Assembly (NCBI GenBank): GCA_035502185.1
Contig: DATJUT010000031.1
Span: forward strand, 23,276-87,275
Direction of reading: 5' to 3'
Source of the DNA: Gemmatimonadales bacterium
Lineage (GTDB): Bacteria; Gemmatimonadota; Gemmatimonadetes; Gemmatimonadales; JACORV01
Length of the DNA: 64,000 bases
The notes under the pieces were generated by a model, which worked only from the letters and a program-made list of their open reading frames with translations, ran no database searches and had not been told where the DNA came from. Positions 1 to 9,023 of the stretch are shown here, piece by piece; position 1 is the stretch's first letter, and every line of letters starts with the position of its first letter. A program made the position numbers and the translations under genes.

Positions 1-2
1 AG

Positions 3-749
3 TTCTGCGCCGAGTGCGGCGCCTCCCTCGCGCCCACCACGTGCCGGAGTTGCGGGGCGAAGCTGTCGGCGCGGGCGAAGTTCTGCGCCGAGTGCGGCGA
101 GCCGGTCGCGCGGGCGGCCAGCGTGGCCGCCCCCCGGTCCCGCGCCGCCACGGTCGACCGGCTGGCGTGGTACGTGGCCGGGGTGTGCGTCCTCGCGCTG
201 TTGGTGGTCGTCGTGGTGGTGGTCGCGAGGAAGAGCGCCCCGCCGGCGACCGCCGCGGCGACCCAGGGTGCGCCCCCCGAAGGCGAGCGCGCGACCACGG
301 ACCTGTCGACGATGACGCCGCGCGAGCAGGCCGACCGGCTGTACAACCGCATCATGACCGCGTACGAGGCCGGCGACAGCTCGCAGGTCAGCTTCTTCGC
401 CCCGATGGCGCTGCAGGCCTATGCCAATCTCGGCGGCGAACTCGATCCCGACGCCCGGCTGCACCTGGGCCTGGTGCAGCTCGCCATCGGGGCCACGGTC
501 GCGGCGGCGGCCCAGGGGGACACCATCCTCACGAGTGCGCCCAATCACCTGTTCGGGTGGCTCCTCAAGGCCCGCGCCGCGGAGGCTCAGGGCAACGCGG
601 CCCAGGCGCGCCGGGCCTACGAGGCGTTCCTCCGGAACTACGACGCCGAACTGGCCCGCAAGCGCCCCGAGTACCAGGAGCACGCCCAGATGCTCCAGGA
701 TACCCGCAGCCGGGCCCAGCGGGCCGGCGCCGCGGCGGCCGGATCCTAG
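3..749 (+). CDS. Zinc-ribbon membrane protein with TPR-like tail (5' partial)
   Basis: The reading frame is open to the left edge of the window, so the true start lies outside it. The visible 248 residues begin with two CxxC zinc ribbons, FCAEC/CRSC and a repeated FCAEC around residues 1-32. A valine-rich transmembrane segment follows at about residues 56-75, then an Ala-rich helical region that looks TPR-like. The arrangement is a cytoplasmic zinc ribbon, one membrane span and an exported helical domain. Its role is unknown; zinc-ribbon/TPR proteins of this type are often scaffolds. It ends one base before mqnD. The ribbon and membrane calls are secure; the TPR call is tentative. Confidence 0.75.
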   Translation, partial: FCAECGASLAPTTCRSCGAKLSARAKFCAECGEPVARAASVAAPRSRAATVDRLAWYVAGVCVLALLVVVVVVVARKSAPPATAAATQGAPPEGERATTDLSTMTPREQADRLYNRIMTAYEAGDSSQVSFFAPMALQAYANLGGELDPDARLHLGLVQLAIGATVAAAAQGDTILTSAPNHLFGWLLKARAAEAQGNAAQARRAYEAFLRNYDAELARKRPEYQEHAQMLQDTRSRAQRAGAAAAGS

Positions 750-750
750 C

Positions 751-1596
751 GTGCCGCGCGACATCCGGGTGGCGCACAGCCCGGACTCCGACGACGCGTT
801 CATGTTCTACGCGCTCGCGGCCGGCAAGGTGAAGACCGGCGACCGCCGCTACCTGCACGAGTTGGCGGACATCGAGACGCTGAACCGGCGCGCGGTCGCT
901 GGCGAGCTCGACGTGACGGCCGTCTCGTTCCACGCCTACGCCCACCTCGCCGACCGCTACGCGCTGCTGGTGCACGGCGCTTCCGTCGGCGACGGCTACG
1001 GACCCAGGCTCGTGGCCCGGGAGGCCCGGCCCGCGGACGCGAGGGCCGCGCTGGCGTCGCGCCTGGTGGGCATCCCCGGCGCGCTCACCACGGCCGCGCT
1101 CGCGCTGCGCCTCTATCAGCCCCGGGCACGCACCGCGATCCTCCCCTTCGACGCCATCGAGGACGCGGTGCTCGCCGGCCGGGTCGAGGTGGGGCTGCTC
1201 ATCCACGAGGGCCAGCTGACCTACGCCGACCGCGGCCTCACCCTGTGGGAGGACCTCGGCGAGTGGTGGGCGCGCGACACCGGCCTGCCGCTGCCGCTCG
1301 GAGGGAACGTGGTCCGGAAGGACCTCGGGCCGGACCTGGTGCGCGACGTGGCGCGCGACCTCAGGGCCTCGATCGTCTGGGGCCTGGGACACCGCGCCGA
1401 GACGCTGGCGCACGCCCAGGGCTTCGCGCGGGGGATGGACGCGGAGCGCACCGACCGGTTCGTGGGGATGTACGTCAACGACTTCACCGTGGATCTGGGG
1501 CCCACCGGGCAGCGTGCCGTCCAGCGCCTCCTCGACGAAGGCCACCGCGCGGGGGTCCTGCCCGCCGCGGTCCGCGCGGAGTTCGTGGCGGCGTGA
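751..1596 (+). CDS. mqnD: 1,4-dihydroxy-6-naphthoate synthase (futalosine pathway)
   Basis: MqnD converts cyclic dehypoxanthine futalosine to 1,4-dihydroxy-6-naphthoate in the alternative menaquinone route. The 281 residues match the usual family length. The N-terminal signature HSPDSDDAFMFYAL lies at residues 9-22, and the periplasmic-binding-protein-like fold with a GNVVRKDL segment follows. The GTG start at 751 is one base after the preceding stop and restores the usual N-terminus. No other mqn gene is visible in the window. The stop overlaps the next start as GTGA, so the downstream regulator is probably co-translated. Confidence 0.88.
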   Translation: MPRDIRVAHSPDSDDAFMFYALAAGKVKTGDRRYLHELADIETLNRRAVAGELDVTAVSFHAYAHLADRYALLVHGASVGDGYGPRLVAREARPADARAALASRLVGIPGALTTAALALRLYQPRARTAILPFDAIEDAVLAGRVEVGLLIHEGQLTYADRGLTLWEDLGEWWARDTGLPLPLGGNVVRKDLGPDLVRDVARDLRASIVWGLGHRAETLAHAQGFARGMDAERTDRFVGMYVNDFTVDLGPTGQRAVQRLLDEGHRAGVLPAAVRAEFVAA

Positions 1597-2339
1597 GCGC
1601 CGCGCCGGCCGACACCGCACCGCCCGCCGGCACCACCCCGGCGGTGCCGCGGGTGCTCATCGTCGAGGACGACGAGGCCCAGGCCCGCCTGGTCGAGCTC
1701 CTGGTGGCCGCGGCCGGGCTGGCCTGCGCCGGGACCGCGGCCACGGCCGACGCGGCCGTGCGGCTGGCACCCTCCGCCGACGTCATCCTGATGGACTATC
1801 GCCTCGAGGGGCCGCGCTCCGGCCTCGACGCGCTGCGCGAGATCCGGGCGGCGGACTATCAGGGCTCGGTGATCATGATGACCGGGCACGGCAGCGAGCG
1901 GGTGGCGGCGGAGGCGCTGCATCTCGGGGCCAACGACTACATCATCAAGGAAGACGGCTTCACGCAGCTGCTGCCCGAGGTGCTGGCGCGGGTGGTGCGG
2001 GTCCGGGAGATCGAGCGCCAGCTGGCCGTGGCGCAGCACAACCTGATCCGCGCGGAGCGGCGCGCTGCCATCGGCGAGATCGTGGTCGCGCTGTCGCACG
2101 AGATCAACAACCCGCTCATGGCGCTCAGCACCCAGCTCGACCTGCTCGCGCTCGATGAGCGGGACTTCCCCTCCACGAGTGTGGCGGCCCTGGCCCAGGC
2201 CCGGACGCAGCTGGCGCGTATCGCCGAGCTGCTGCGCCGCCTGGCGGAGCTGGACCACGAGCAGCCCACGACCTACGTCGGCACGACCCGGATGACCGAT
2301 CTCGCCAAGCCGACGGACGGCCGCACCGCCGGGGGTTGA
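1593..2339 (+). CDS. Response-regulator receiver fused to HisKA-like helix, no ATPase domain
   Basis: The 248-residue protein opens with a receiver domain. The acidic pair is D26/D27, the phosphoacceptor D68 sits in MDYRL, T97 is in MMTGHGS, and K119 is in DYIIK. A coiled linker leads to an H-box-like segment, LSHEINNPLM, with H169, followed by helices resembling a dimerisation domain. No N, G1 or G2 boxes of a kinase ATPase domain follow, so it cannot autophosphorylate by itself. It may be a phosphorelay shuttle or a dimeric receiver acting with a separate kinase. It overlaps mqnD by GTGA. The domain call is firm; the role is inferred. Confidence 0.8.
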   Translation: MSAAPADTAPPAGTTPAVPRVLIVEDDEAQARLVELLVAAAGLACAGTAATADAAVRLAPSADVILMDYRLEGPRSGLDALREIRAADYQGSVIMMTGHGSERVAAEALHLGANDYIIKEDGFTQLLPEVLARVVRVREIERQLAVAQHNLIRAERRAAIGEIVVALSHEINNPLMALSTQLDLLALDERDFPSTSVAALAQARTQLARIAELLRRLAELDHEQPTTYVGTTRMTDLAKPTDGRTAGG

Positions 2340-2342
2340 CGG

Positions 2343-5300
2343 CTAGTCCGCCGGCACGCCCTCCGGCACGCCCGCCGGCGGGGCCGGCGCCGTCGCCGCC
2401 GCCCGCGCCCGCTTCCCCGCCGTCAGGAACGCCAGGACCCGCGATCCGAAGTCGTCGAGGTAGGTGTAGACCACCGGCACCACGATCAGGGTCAGCATCG
2501 TCGAGGTGATGAGCCCGCCGATCACCGCGCGTGCCATCGGCGCCCGGAACTCGCCCCCCTCGCCCAGGGCGAGTGCCGTCGGCAGCATGCCGAAGATCAT
2601 CGAGAACGTGGTCATCATGATCGGCCGGAACCGGATCTCGCCGGCGTCGATCAGCGCCTGCCGCCGCGTGGCACCCCGCTCCCGCGCCTTGTTGGCGAAG
2701 TCCACCAGCAGGATCGCGTTCTTCGTGACCAGGCCCATCAGCATGATGAGCCCGATCATGCTGAGCATGTTGAGCGTATCCCCGGTCAGGAGCAGCGCGA
2801 CCAACACGCCGACGATCGAGAGCGGCAGCGAGAGCATGATCGCCAGCGGCTGCAGGAACGAGCCGAACTGCGAAGCCAGGATCAAGTAGACGAAGATGAT
2901 CGCCAGGGCCAGCGACTCGATGATGTAGCCGACGGTCTCGACGAAGTTCTTCGTCTCGCCGCCGATGTCGATCCGGTAGCCCGGCGGCAGCGGGACGGTG
3001 GCCATTCGTTTCTTGATGTCGCCCATCACCTTGGTCAGCGCCCGGCCCTGGTAGTTGCCTTCCAGGCGCGCCATACGCTCCAGCGACAGGCGCTTGATCT
3101 CCGCCGGTGCCCCGCTCGGGTGGATCTGCGCCACTTGCCCCAGCGGCACCATGATCGGCGACAGCGTGCGCGGGTTCATGGCGCTGGTGGCGACCGGGAT
3201 GCGTGCCAGGTCGTCGAACGAGGTGCGGTACTCGGGCGCGACCCGCACCACCACGTCGTGGGTGAGCCCGGTCTCGTCCTCGTAGCTGGTGGCAGTCTGG
3301 CCGGCGAGAACGACGCGCAGGGTGTTCGACAACGAGCCGATGGAGAGGCCCACGTTGCTCGCCAGGTCGCGATTCACGTCGATCACGTACTCCGGCTTGC
3401 GCCCTTCCAGGCTCGACTTCAGGTCCACCAACCCCGGCACGTCCTTGATCGCCGCCATCATCCGGTCGTTCAGCTCCTGCAACCGCGCGACGTCGGGCCC
3501 GAGGATGTTCACCTGCACCGGCAGTTGGCCGCCGCCCATGCCACCCGCCTCGCTGATCCCGGTCTTCACACCCCTGAACGACGCCAACTCTCTCCGCAGC
3601 ACGAGTTGGAAACCCTGCTCGCTCAAGCGGCGCTGACTCTTCGGGTTCATCCGCACGTAGATCGTACCATCGGTGACGGTGTGCTGCATTCCCCCGCCGA
3701 TGGTGAAGTAGGTGTACTCGACTTCGGGGCGCGACCGCAGGTACCGATCGAGTTCCTCGCCCTTGGCCTGCGTGTAGCCGAGCGAGGAGCCCACCGGCGT
3801 CTGGATCGTCACGAGCAGCTCGCTCCGGTCGGTGGTCGGCGCGAATTGCCCTCCCACCGCCCCGACGGCCATCAGCACCATGGCGGCCGCGAACGCCGTC
3901 GCCGCGATCCCCAGCACCGCACCGCGGTGGTCCAACGACCAGGCGATCACACCACGATACCATCGCCCCACGTCCCGCACCTGGCCGTTGAACGCCTCCA
4001 GCCGCTTGCCGACTCGGCCGCGCTCGGCGTGGCCGGCAGCCTGCGGGTCATACCAGAGCGACGAGAGCATCGGGTCGAGCGTGAACGACACGAAGAGGGA
4101 GACTGCCACGGCAAAGGCGATCGTGATGCCGAACTGGAAGAAGAACCGACCGACGATCCCGCCCATGAAGGCCACCGGCACGAACACCGCGAGGATGGAC
4201 ATCGTGGTGGCGAACACCGCGAAGCCGATCTCGCTCGTAGCTTCCTTCGCCGCCGTGTAGTGGTCCTCCCCGTGCTCCACGTGCCGCACGATGTTCTCCC
4301 GGACCACGATGGCGTCGTCGATCAGGATCCCCACCGCCAACGACAGGGCCATCAGCGTCAGGGTGTTGATCGTGAAGTTCATCGCGTAGATGACGAGAAA
4401 CGCCGAGATGATGGACACGGGCAGAGTGAGGCCCGTGATCACCGTGGAGCGCCACGAATTCAGGAAGATGAAGACGATCAATACCGTGAGTAGCGCGCCC
4501 AGCATCAGCGCCAGCTGCACGTCCGCCAAGGAGTCCTTGATCCACTTCGAGTTGTCCCGCACCACCTCCAGCCGGACGCCGGCGGGCAGCTCGCCGTTGA
4601 GCTGCGCCATCACGCGCTTGATGCCGTTCGCGACGTCCACCGTGTTGGCACCCGACACCTTGCGGATGTCAATGCCGATGGCGCGCTTGCCGGAGAACTC
4701 CGCGAGGGTGCGCTCCTCTTCCTGGGCGTCCTCGACGCGGGCCACCTCGCCGAGCCGCACCGGCACCCCGTTGCGCGTCGTCACCGCGATCGCCGCGAAA
4801 TCCTTGGGGTCCGTGATGCGGCCCTTGACCCGCACCAACTGTTCCGCGTTGCCCTGTTCCACCCGCCCCGCGGGCGTGTCCATGTTCTCGCGCCGCAGCG
4901 CGGCGATCACCATGTCCGGGCTCACGCCCAGCGCGTCCATGCGGGCCGGCAACAGGAGGACGTGGATCTCTCGCTCCAGGCCGCCCACCACGGTGACGCT
5001 GCCCACCCCGTCCACCGTCTCGAGCCGGCGGCTGATGGTTTCCGTGGCCAGCTGGGTCAGGTCGCGCAGCGCCCACCCCTGGCCCGACAGCGCCAGGCTG
5101 ACGATCGGGTTCTGCCGGAAGTCGAACCGCGATACGATCGGCGGATCAATCTCGTCGGGCAGGTCCCCGCGGATGGCGTCCAGCGCCGAGCGCACATCCG
5201 CCTGCGCGTTCATGACCTTGGTCTGGAGCGTGAACTGGATGAAGATCGTCGAGTACCCCTCGAGCGACGAGGACTCGATGCGGTCCACGCCTTCGATCGG

Positions 5301-5516
5301 GTTGACGGCTTCCTCGATCTTCTTGGTGACCTCGCGCTCGACCGCCTCGGTGCTGGCGCCCGGGTAGCGGACCTGGATCATCACGAACGGCAGCTCGACG
5401 TCCGGCATGTCGTCGAGCTTCAGGCGCCGCAGCGAGAACAGGCCCAGCACGACGAGCGCCAGCATCATCATCGTGGCGAAGACGGGCCGCTTGATGGAGA
5501 GGTTCGAGAGGAACAT
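2343..5516 (-). CDS. RND efflux permease (AcrB/MdtB type)
   Basis: A 1057-residue inner-membrane proton/drug antiporter of the hydrophobe/amphiphile RND family. The N-terminus MFLSNLSIKRPVFATMM is typical of HAE1-type permeases, with a first membrane helix directly after it. Two duplicated halves each carry a large periplasmic loop and a block of six helices; the first block contains the GILIDDAIVVREN segment that bears the family's proton-relay aspartates. The length matches AcrB homologues. It is the last gene of a TetR-TolC-adaptor-permease operon, 12 bp after the adaptor. It converges with the REC-HisKA gene with a 3-bp gap. Confidence 0.95.
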   Translation of the reverse strand: MFLSNLSIKRPVFATMMMLALVVLGLFSLRRLKLDDMPDVELPFVMIQVRYPGASTEAVEREVTKKIEEAVNPIEGVDRIESSSLEGYSTIFIQFTLQTKVMNAQADVRSALDAIRGDLPDEIDPPIVSRFDFRQNPIVSLALSGQGWALRDLTQLATETISRRLETVDGVGSVTVVGGLEREIHVLLLPARMDALGVSPDMVIAALRRENMDTPAGRVEQGNAEQLVRVKGRITDPKDFAAIAVTTRNGVPVRLGEVARVEDAQEEERTLAEFSGKRAIGIDIRKVSGANTVDVANGIKRVMAQLNGELPAGVRLEVVRDNSKWIKDSLADVQLALMLGALLTVLIVFIFLNSWRSTVITGLTLPVSIISAFLVIYAMNFTINTLTLMALSLAVGILIDDAIVVRENIVRHVEHGEDHYTAAKEATSEIGFAVFATTMSILAVFVPVAFMGGIVGRFFFQFGITIAFAVAVSLFVSFTLDPMLSSLWYDPQAAGHAERGRVGKRLEAFNGQVRDVGRWYRGVIAWSLDHRGAVLGIAATAFAAAMVLMAVGAVGGQFAPTTDRSELLVTIQTPVGSSLGYTQAKGEELDRYLRSRPEVEYTYFTIGGGMQHTVTDGTIYVRMNPKSQRRLSEQGFQLVLRRELASFRGVKTGISEAGGMGGGQLPVQVNILGPDVARLQELNDRMMAAIKDVPGLVDLKSSLEGRKPEYVIDVNRDLASNVGLSIGSLSNTLRVVLAGQTATSYEDETGLTHDVVVRVAPEYRTSFDDLARIPVATSAMNPRTLSPIMVPLGQVAQIHPSGAPAEIKRLSLERMARLEGNYQGRALTKVMGDIKKRMATVPLPPGYRIDIGGETKNFVETVGYIIESLALAIIFVYLILASQFGSFLQPLAIMLSLPLSIVGVLVALLLTGDTLNMLSMIGLIMLMGLVTKNAILLVDFANKARERGATRRQALIDAGEIRFRPIMMTTFSMIFGMLPTALALGEGGEFRAPMARAVIGGLITSTMLTLIVVPVVYTYLDDFGSRVLAFLTAGKRARAAATAPAPPAGVPEGVPAD

Positions 5517-5528
5517 CCGGTCGCTCCG

Positions 5529-6692
5529 CTACCGCGCCGACCGCGCGGCCGATGCCGGCGCCGGTGCGCCGCCGATCGCCACCGGCGTGCCGTCGGCGAG
5601 GCCCTCGATGGGACCGATCACGACCGTGTCGCCCGCGGCCACGCCATGGGTGATCTCGACGAGGCCGACGTCGTCGTCGCTCACGCCCACACCCACCGGA
5701 CGGCGGGCGATCCGCCCGCCGCTCACCACGTACACGCAGGGGACGCGGTCCTCCCCCTCGTACCGCACCGCGGGGCGCGGCACCGCGACCGCGTTGGCGA
5801 CCTCGCGGGTCAGCACGCGCCCGGAGACGAACAGGCCGCCCACCAGCGTCTCGCGGGGGTTCGGCACGTCGACGTAGATCTGGATCTGCCGCGTCGCGGG
5901 GTCGGCGGTCGGGTTGATCCGGCTGATCCGGCCGGCCACGCGCGTCGAGTCCATCTGCGCGACCGTCAGGCTCACCGGCCGGCCGATCACGAGTCCGCCC
6001 AGCCACTCGGTCGGCACCGACGCCGAGAGCTGCAACACCCGCGTGTCCACCAGCTCCACCACCGGCTTGCCGTTGTCGATGCGGTCGCCGGCCTGCGCGT
6101 ACTTCCGGCTGATCACCCCCGCCACCGGGGCCGTCAGCACGGCGCTCCGCAGCCGGTCTTCGGCGTTGGCCGCCTGCGAGACGGCGAGCGACAGCCGGGA
6201 GCGCGTCCCCTCCAGCGCCGCCAGCGCGTTGTCGCGGTCGCGCTGCGCGATCGCCCCCTCGGCGAACAGCGCCACGGCGCGAGCCGACTCCGCCTCCGCC
6301 ACCCGCACGTTCACCCGCTGCGTCGCCACGTCGCTGTTGGCGTAGGCGGCCGCGGCTTGCAGCACCTGGTCCTTGAACTTGGCGAGTGGCTGGCCCTGCT
6401 TCACCCGGTCGCCCTCGTTCACGTACATCTCGACCAGCTGCTCCGCCATCGGCGCGCCCACCGTCACCCGCACCTTGGGCTCGAGGGCGCCGCTCAGCGG
6501 GATGCCGGTTCGCAGCGTCGCGCGCTGCGCGACGGCGACGTCCGCCGCGTTCAGGGTCGCCAGATCCCGCGATGCCGGGGCCTTCGTCTCGGCCGCCGAC
6601 GCCCCGTCGCCCGCCTGCTTCGCACCGCAGGCCCCTAGGACCAGCGCCGTGGCGAGCCCCATGACCCCCGTCGCCCACCGAAATGCCGTCAT
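5529..6692 (-). CDS. RND periplasmic adaptor, lipoprotein (MFP subunit)
   Basis: A 387-residue membrane-fusion protein linking the RND permease to a TolC channel. A signal sequence ends in a lipobox, LVLGAC with the lipidated cysteine at residue 22. A biotinyl/lipoyl-like half, a helical hairpin (about residues 110-165), the second lipoyl half and a beta-barrel region follow in the usual order. It lies between the TolC-like gene, 72 bp upstream, and the permease, 12 bp downstream. Substrates cannot be told from sequence. Confidence 0.92.
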   Translation of the reverse strand: MTAFRWATGVMGLATALVLGACGAKQAGDGASAAETKAPASRDLATLNAADVAVAQRATLRTGIPLSGALEPKVRVTVGAPMAEQLVEMYVNEGDRVKQGQPLAKFKDQVLQAAAAYANSDVATQRVNVRVAEAESARAVALFAEGAIAQRDRDNALAALEGTRSRLSLAVSQAANAEDRLRSAVLTAPVAGVISRKYAQAGDRIDNGKPVVELVDTRVLQLSASVPTEWLGGLVIGRPVSLTVAQMDSTRVAGRISRINPTADPATRQIQIYVDVPNPRETLVGGLFVSGRVLTREVANAVAVPRPAVRYEGEDRVPCVYVVSGGRIARRPVGVGVSDDDVGLVEITHGVAAGDTVVIGPIEGLADGTPVAIGGAPAPASAARSAR

Positions 6693-6764
6693 CGAATGCC
6701 GATCCTTTTCTGTGCTCTCAGAACTCGCGTCTGGTCACCACTCGCAACTCGGCGTCCCGCAACC

Positions 6765-8231
6765 CTACTGCCCCTCTGCCACCCGGTTTCCTGCCGTCTG
6801 CGTGGGCACAGGGTGCCCCAGCGCCCGCTCCAACGCCGCGATCGCCAGCAGGTAGTCGCGGGTCGCTTGCGCTTCGTTGACGCTGGCCTGCTCGAGCGCC
6901 AGCCGCGCGTCCGACACCTCCAGCGCGGTCGCGATCCCGTTCGCGTACCGGACCGACGCCAGGTGCTGGGCGCGCTCCGCCTGGCCCACGGTCACGTGCC
7001 GGGCCACCACCAGCGCCTGCGCGCGGACGATCTCGGCCTTCGCCTGCTCGATCTCGATCGCCACGCTCTCCCGGGTCTGCGCCAGCTGCGCCTCCGCGCG
7101 CGACAGGTCGGCCTCCGCCTGCTGTACCGCGCCGTGGGTCCGAAGCCCGTCGAACAGCGGCACCGAGAGCACCAGCGCGGCCGTCCAGTCCTTGTGGAAA
7201 TCCGTCAGCCGGGACGGGAAGCCGCTCTGGGGAAACGCCTGGCCGCCGAACGAGCTGGTCAGCTTCACCGACGGGTAGTAGTCGCCGTGATACACGTGCA
7301 CCGCCTCGCGCCGGAACGCGACGTTGGCCTGCGCGGCCTCGATGGCCGCGCGGCCGGCGACGTCGAGGTCCAGGGCGGGGAGATCCACGCGCGGCAGCGA
7401 GTCGGCCGGCGTCTGCAGCATCCCGCTCACCAGCTCCACGGGCTGATCGGCCGGGATGTTCAGCAAGCGCCGGACCTCCAGCAGGGCGACGTCACGGCTG
7501 TTGCGGGCCGCGATCACCAGCGGCTCCTGGTTCGCCGCCTCGACCTGGGCGCGCAGCAGGTCGTAATCGGCGGACGACCCCACCTGGTGGTTGAGGGACA
7601 CGCGGTGCAGCTGGTCGTTCACCTGCACTTGCGACGCCTCCGTGATGTCCACGATCCGCCGGGCGTACAGCGCGTTCAGATACGCCTGCGTGACCCGGTA
7701 GGTCACGTCCCGGCGCGTCTCGTCGAGCTGCGCCCGCGCGGCCTGCTCGTAGGCGTGGGCGCCGCGGATCCCCGCGCCGACCTTGCCGCCCTGGAACAGC
7801 GTCTGGCTGAAGGTGAGCGTGGCGACGTAGCTGTCCGGGCTCCCGAATCCCGTGTTCGCGAACATGCTGCCGAGACCCTGAAACGCAGCGAACTGCGCGT
7901 TGTTCTCCAGGTAGCTGACTCGGGTCGCGAGGGGGGCCGTGCTATCGGGCGCGAACGCCGGGACTCCAGAGCCGAGGCTCTGGAACACCGACGCAAAGGT
8001 CCGCTGGTAGGTGACGTTGGCACGGATCTCCGGCAGCGCCGACGCCCAGGCCTGGGTCACCTCACCCTCGGCCTGGCGGACGCCCGCCTCCGCGATCCGC
8101 ACCTCGTTGCCCGACCGCAGGGCGCGCTCGATGGCGCCCTCCAGCGTCAGCCGCAGGGGACCGGGCCCGGGCTGCTGGGCCCCGGCCGCAACGGGCGCGA
8201 GGGCGAGGGCGACGAGGATCGCGATGCGCAT
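6765..8231 (-). CDS. TolC-family outer-membrane efflux protein
   Basis: A 488-residue protein with a signal peptide ending near VAAGAQQ. Two repeated outer-membrane-efflux domains of long amphipathic helices follow (ALRSGNEVRIAEAGV early, then a second repeat around residue 300 onward). The family forms trimeric channels through the outer membrane and periplasm. It starts 4 bp after the TetR gene, so the two are cotranscribed. Length and repeat structure are normal for the family. Confidence 0.93.
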   Translation of the reverse strand: MRIAILVALALAPVAAGAQQPGPGPLRLTLEGAIERALRSGNEVRIAEAGVRQAEGEVTQAWASALPEIRANVTYQRTFASVFQSLGSGVPAFAPDSTAPLATRVSYLENNAQFAAFQGLGSMFANTGFGSPDSYVATLTFSQTLFQGGKVGAGIRGAHAYEQAARAQLDETRRDVTYRVTQAYLNALYARRIVDITEASQVQVNDQLHRVSLNHQVGSSADYDLLRAQVEAANQEPLVIAARNSRDVALLEVRRLLNIPADQPVELVSGMLQTPADSLPRVDLPALDLDVAGRAAIEAAQANVAFRREAVHVYHGDYYPSVKLTSSFGGQAFPQSGFPSRLTDFHKDWTAALVLSVPLFDGLRTHGAVQQAEADLSRAEAQLAQTRESVAIEIEQAKAEIVRAQALVVARHVTVGQAERAQHLASVRYANGIATALEVSDARLALEQASVNEAQATRDYLLAIAALERALGHPVPTQTAGNRVAEGQ

Positions 8232-8235
8232 GGCC

Positions 8236-8874
8236 CTACGCTCCGGCCTCGCCCGTATGACAGCGGACGCCGTCCAGGGCGATGGTCAGTTGTGACTCGA
8301 CCGCGTCGTGCAGGCTCAGCGTGCTGCCGCGGACCAGCGCCTGGTGGGGCCCGCCGCCTATCCACCAGACCAGCGTGCCCAGGAATACCGACGCGAATAC
8401 GCCGAACACCGAGTCCGCCGGCAGCTCGGATCGGAACTCCCCGCTGTCCTGCCCCTCCCGCACGACCTGCACCACGCGCTGGTACAGTCCGCTGCGCGAG
8501 TGATCGGGCTCCGGACAGACCATCCGCTCCATGCTGACCCGGAGCAGCATCCCGGCGAGCGCGCGATCCTGTCCGTACGACTCCGCCACCCCGCCGAACA
8601 GCGCCAGAATCCGCTCGCCGGCGGTGCGCCCGTGTTGCGCCGCGTGCTCTTCCGCCCGCTCCATCCACTCCTCGCTCAGGGCGGCGAGCACCGACTCCTT
8701 GCGCGGGAAGTAGTTGAAGAACGTGCCCTTCGCGACGTCGGCCCGCTCCGTGATCTCGTCGACGGTGGTCGCGTCGAAGCCCTTCTCGTGGAACAGCTCG
8801 AACGCCGCGAGCGTGATCCGCCGCCGCGTTTCCTCCTTCTTGCGCTCCCGCCGTCCCTGCGTCGGCTCAGTCAC
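8236..8874 (-). CDS. TetR/AcrR-family regulator of the efflux operon
   Basis: A 212-residue repressor. The N-terminal helix-turn-helix includes ITERADVAKGTFFNYF at about residues 41-56, a typical TetR recognition region, followed by a variable ligand-binding helical domain. The start is a GTG in the context GTGACTGAG, with a purine-rich stretch upstream. It is the first gene of the efflux operon, so it probably represses its own transcription together with the pump. A promoter with overlapping inverted repeats lies directly upstream. The effector is unknown. Confidence 0.9.
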   Translation of the reverse strand: MTEPTQGRRERKKEETRRRITLAAFELFHEKGFDATTVDEITERADVAKGTFFNYFPRKESVLAALSEEWMERAEEHAAQHGRTAGERILALFGGVAESYGQDRALAGMLLRVSMERMVCPEPDHSRSGLYQRVVQVVREGQDSGEFRSELPADSVFGVFASVFLGTLVWWIGGGPHQALVRGSTLSLHDAVESQLTIALDGVRCHTGEAGA

Positions 8875-8908
8875 GGTGAACCGCCTCGGTACCAGAATTA
8901 TGAGAAAC

Positions 8909-8953
8909 GGTCATTTCCGACCATAGTCTACTAATAGACCGTGGTTCTGTCAA
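8909..8953 (-). promoter_or_regulatory. Promoter and two inverted repeats upstream of the TetR-efflux operon
   Basis: On the minus strand TTGACA (8953-8948) is followed after 17 bp by TAGACT (8930-8925), a good sigma-70-like pair. The inverted repeat GTCTA-N4-TAGAC at 8926-8939 overlaps the -10 box. A second one, GGTC-N6-GACC, lies at 8909-8922 just downstream. Both are well placed for binding by the adjacent TetR repressor. The binding itself is inferred. Confidence 0.6.
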
Positions 8954-9023
8954 CATAGCTGTACTACGGTCAACTTCGTGGGGTGGTTTCGGTGCGGGTG
9001 TCCCCGCCACATTTTCGCAGCCT

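Noticed and set aside
6696-8537. Long plus-strand open frame opposite the TolC and TetR genes
   Set aside because: It is a GC-driven shadow, rich in Arg/Gly/His, with no domain. The minus strand encodes clear TolC and TetR proteins.
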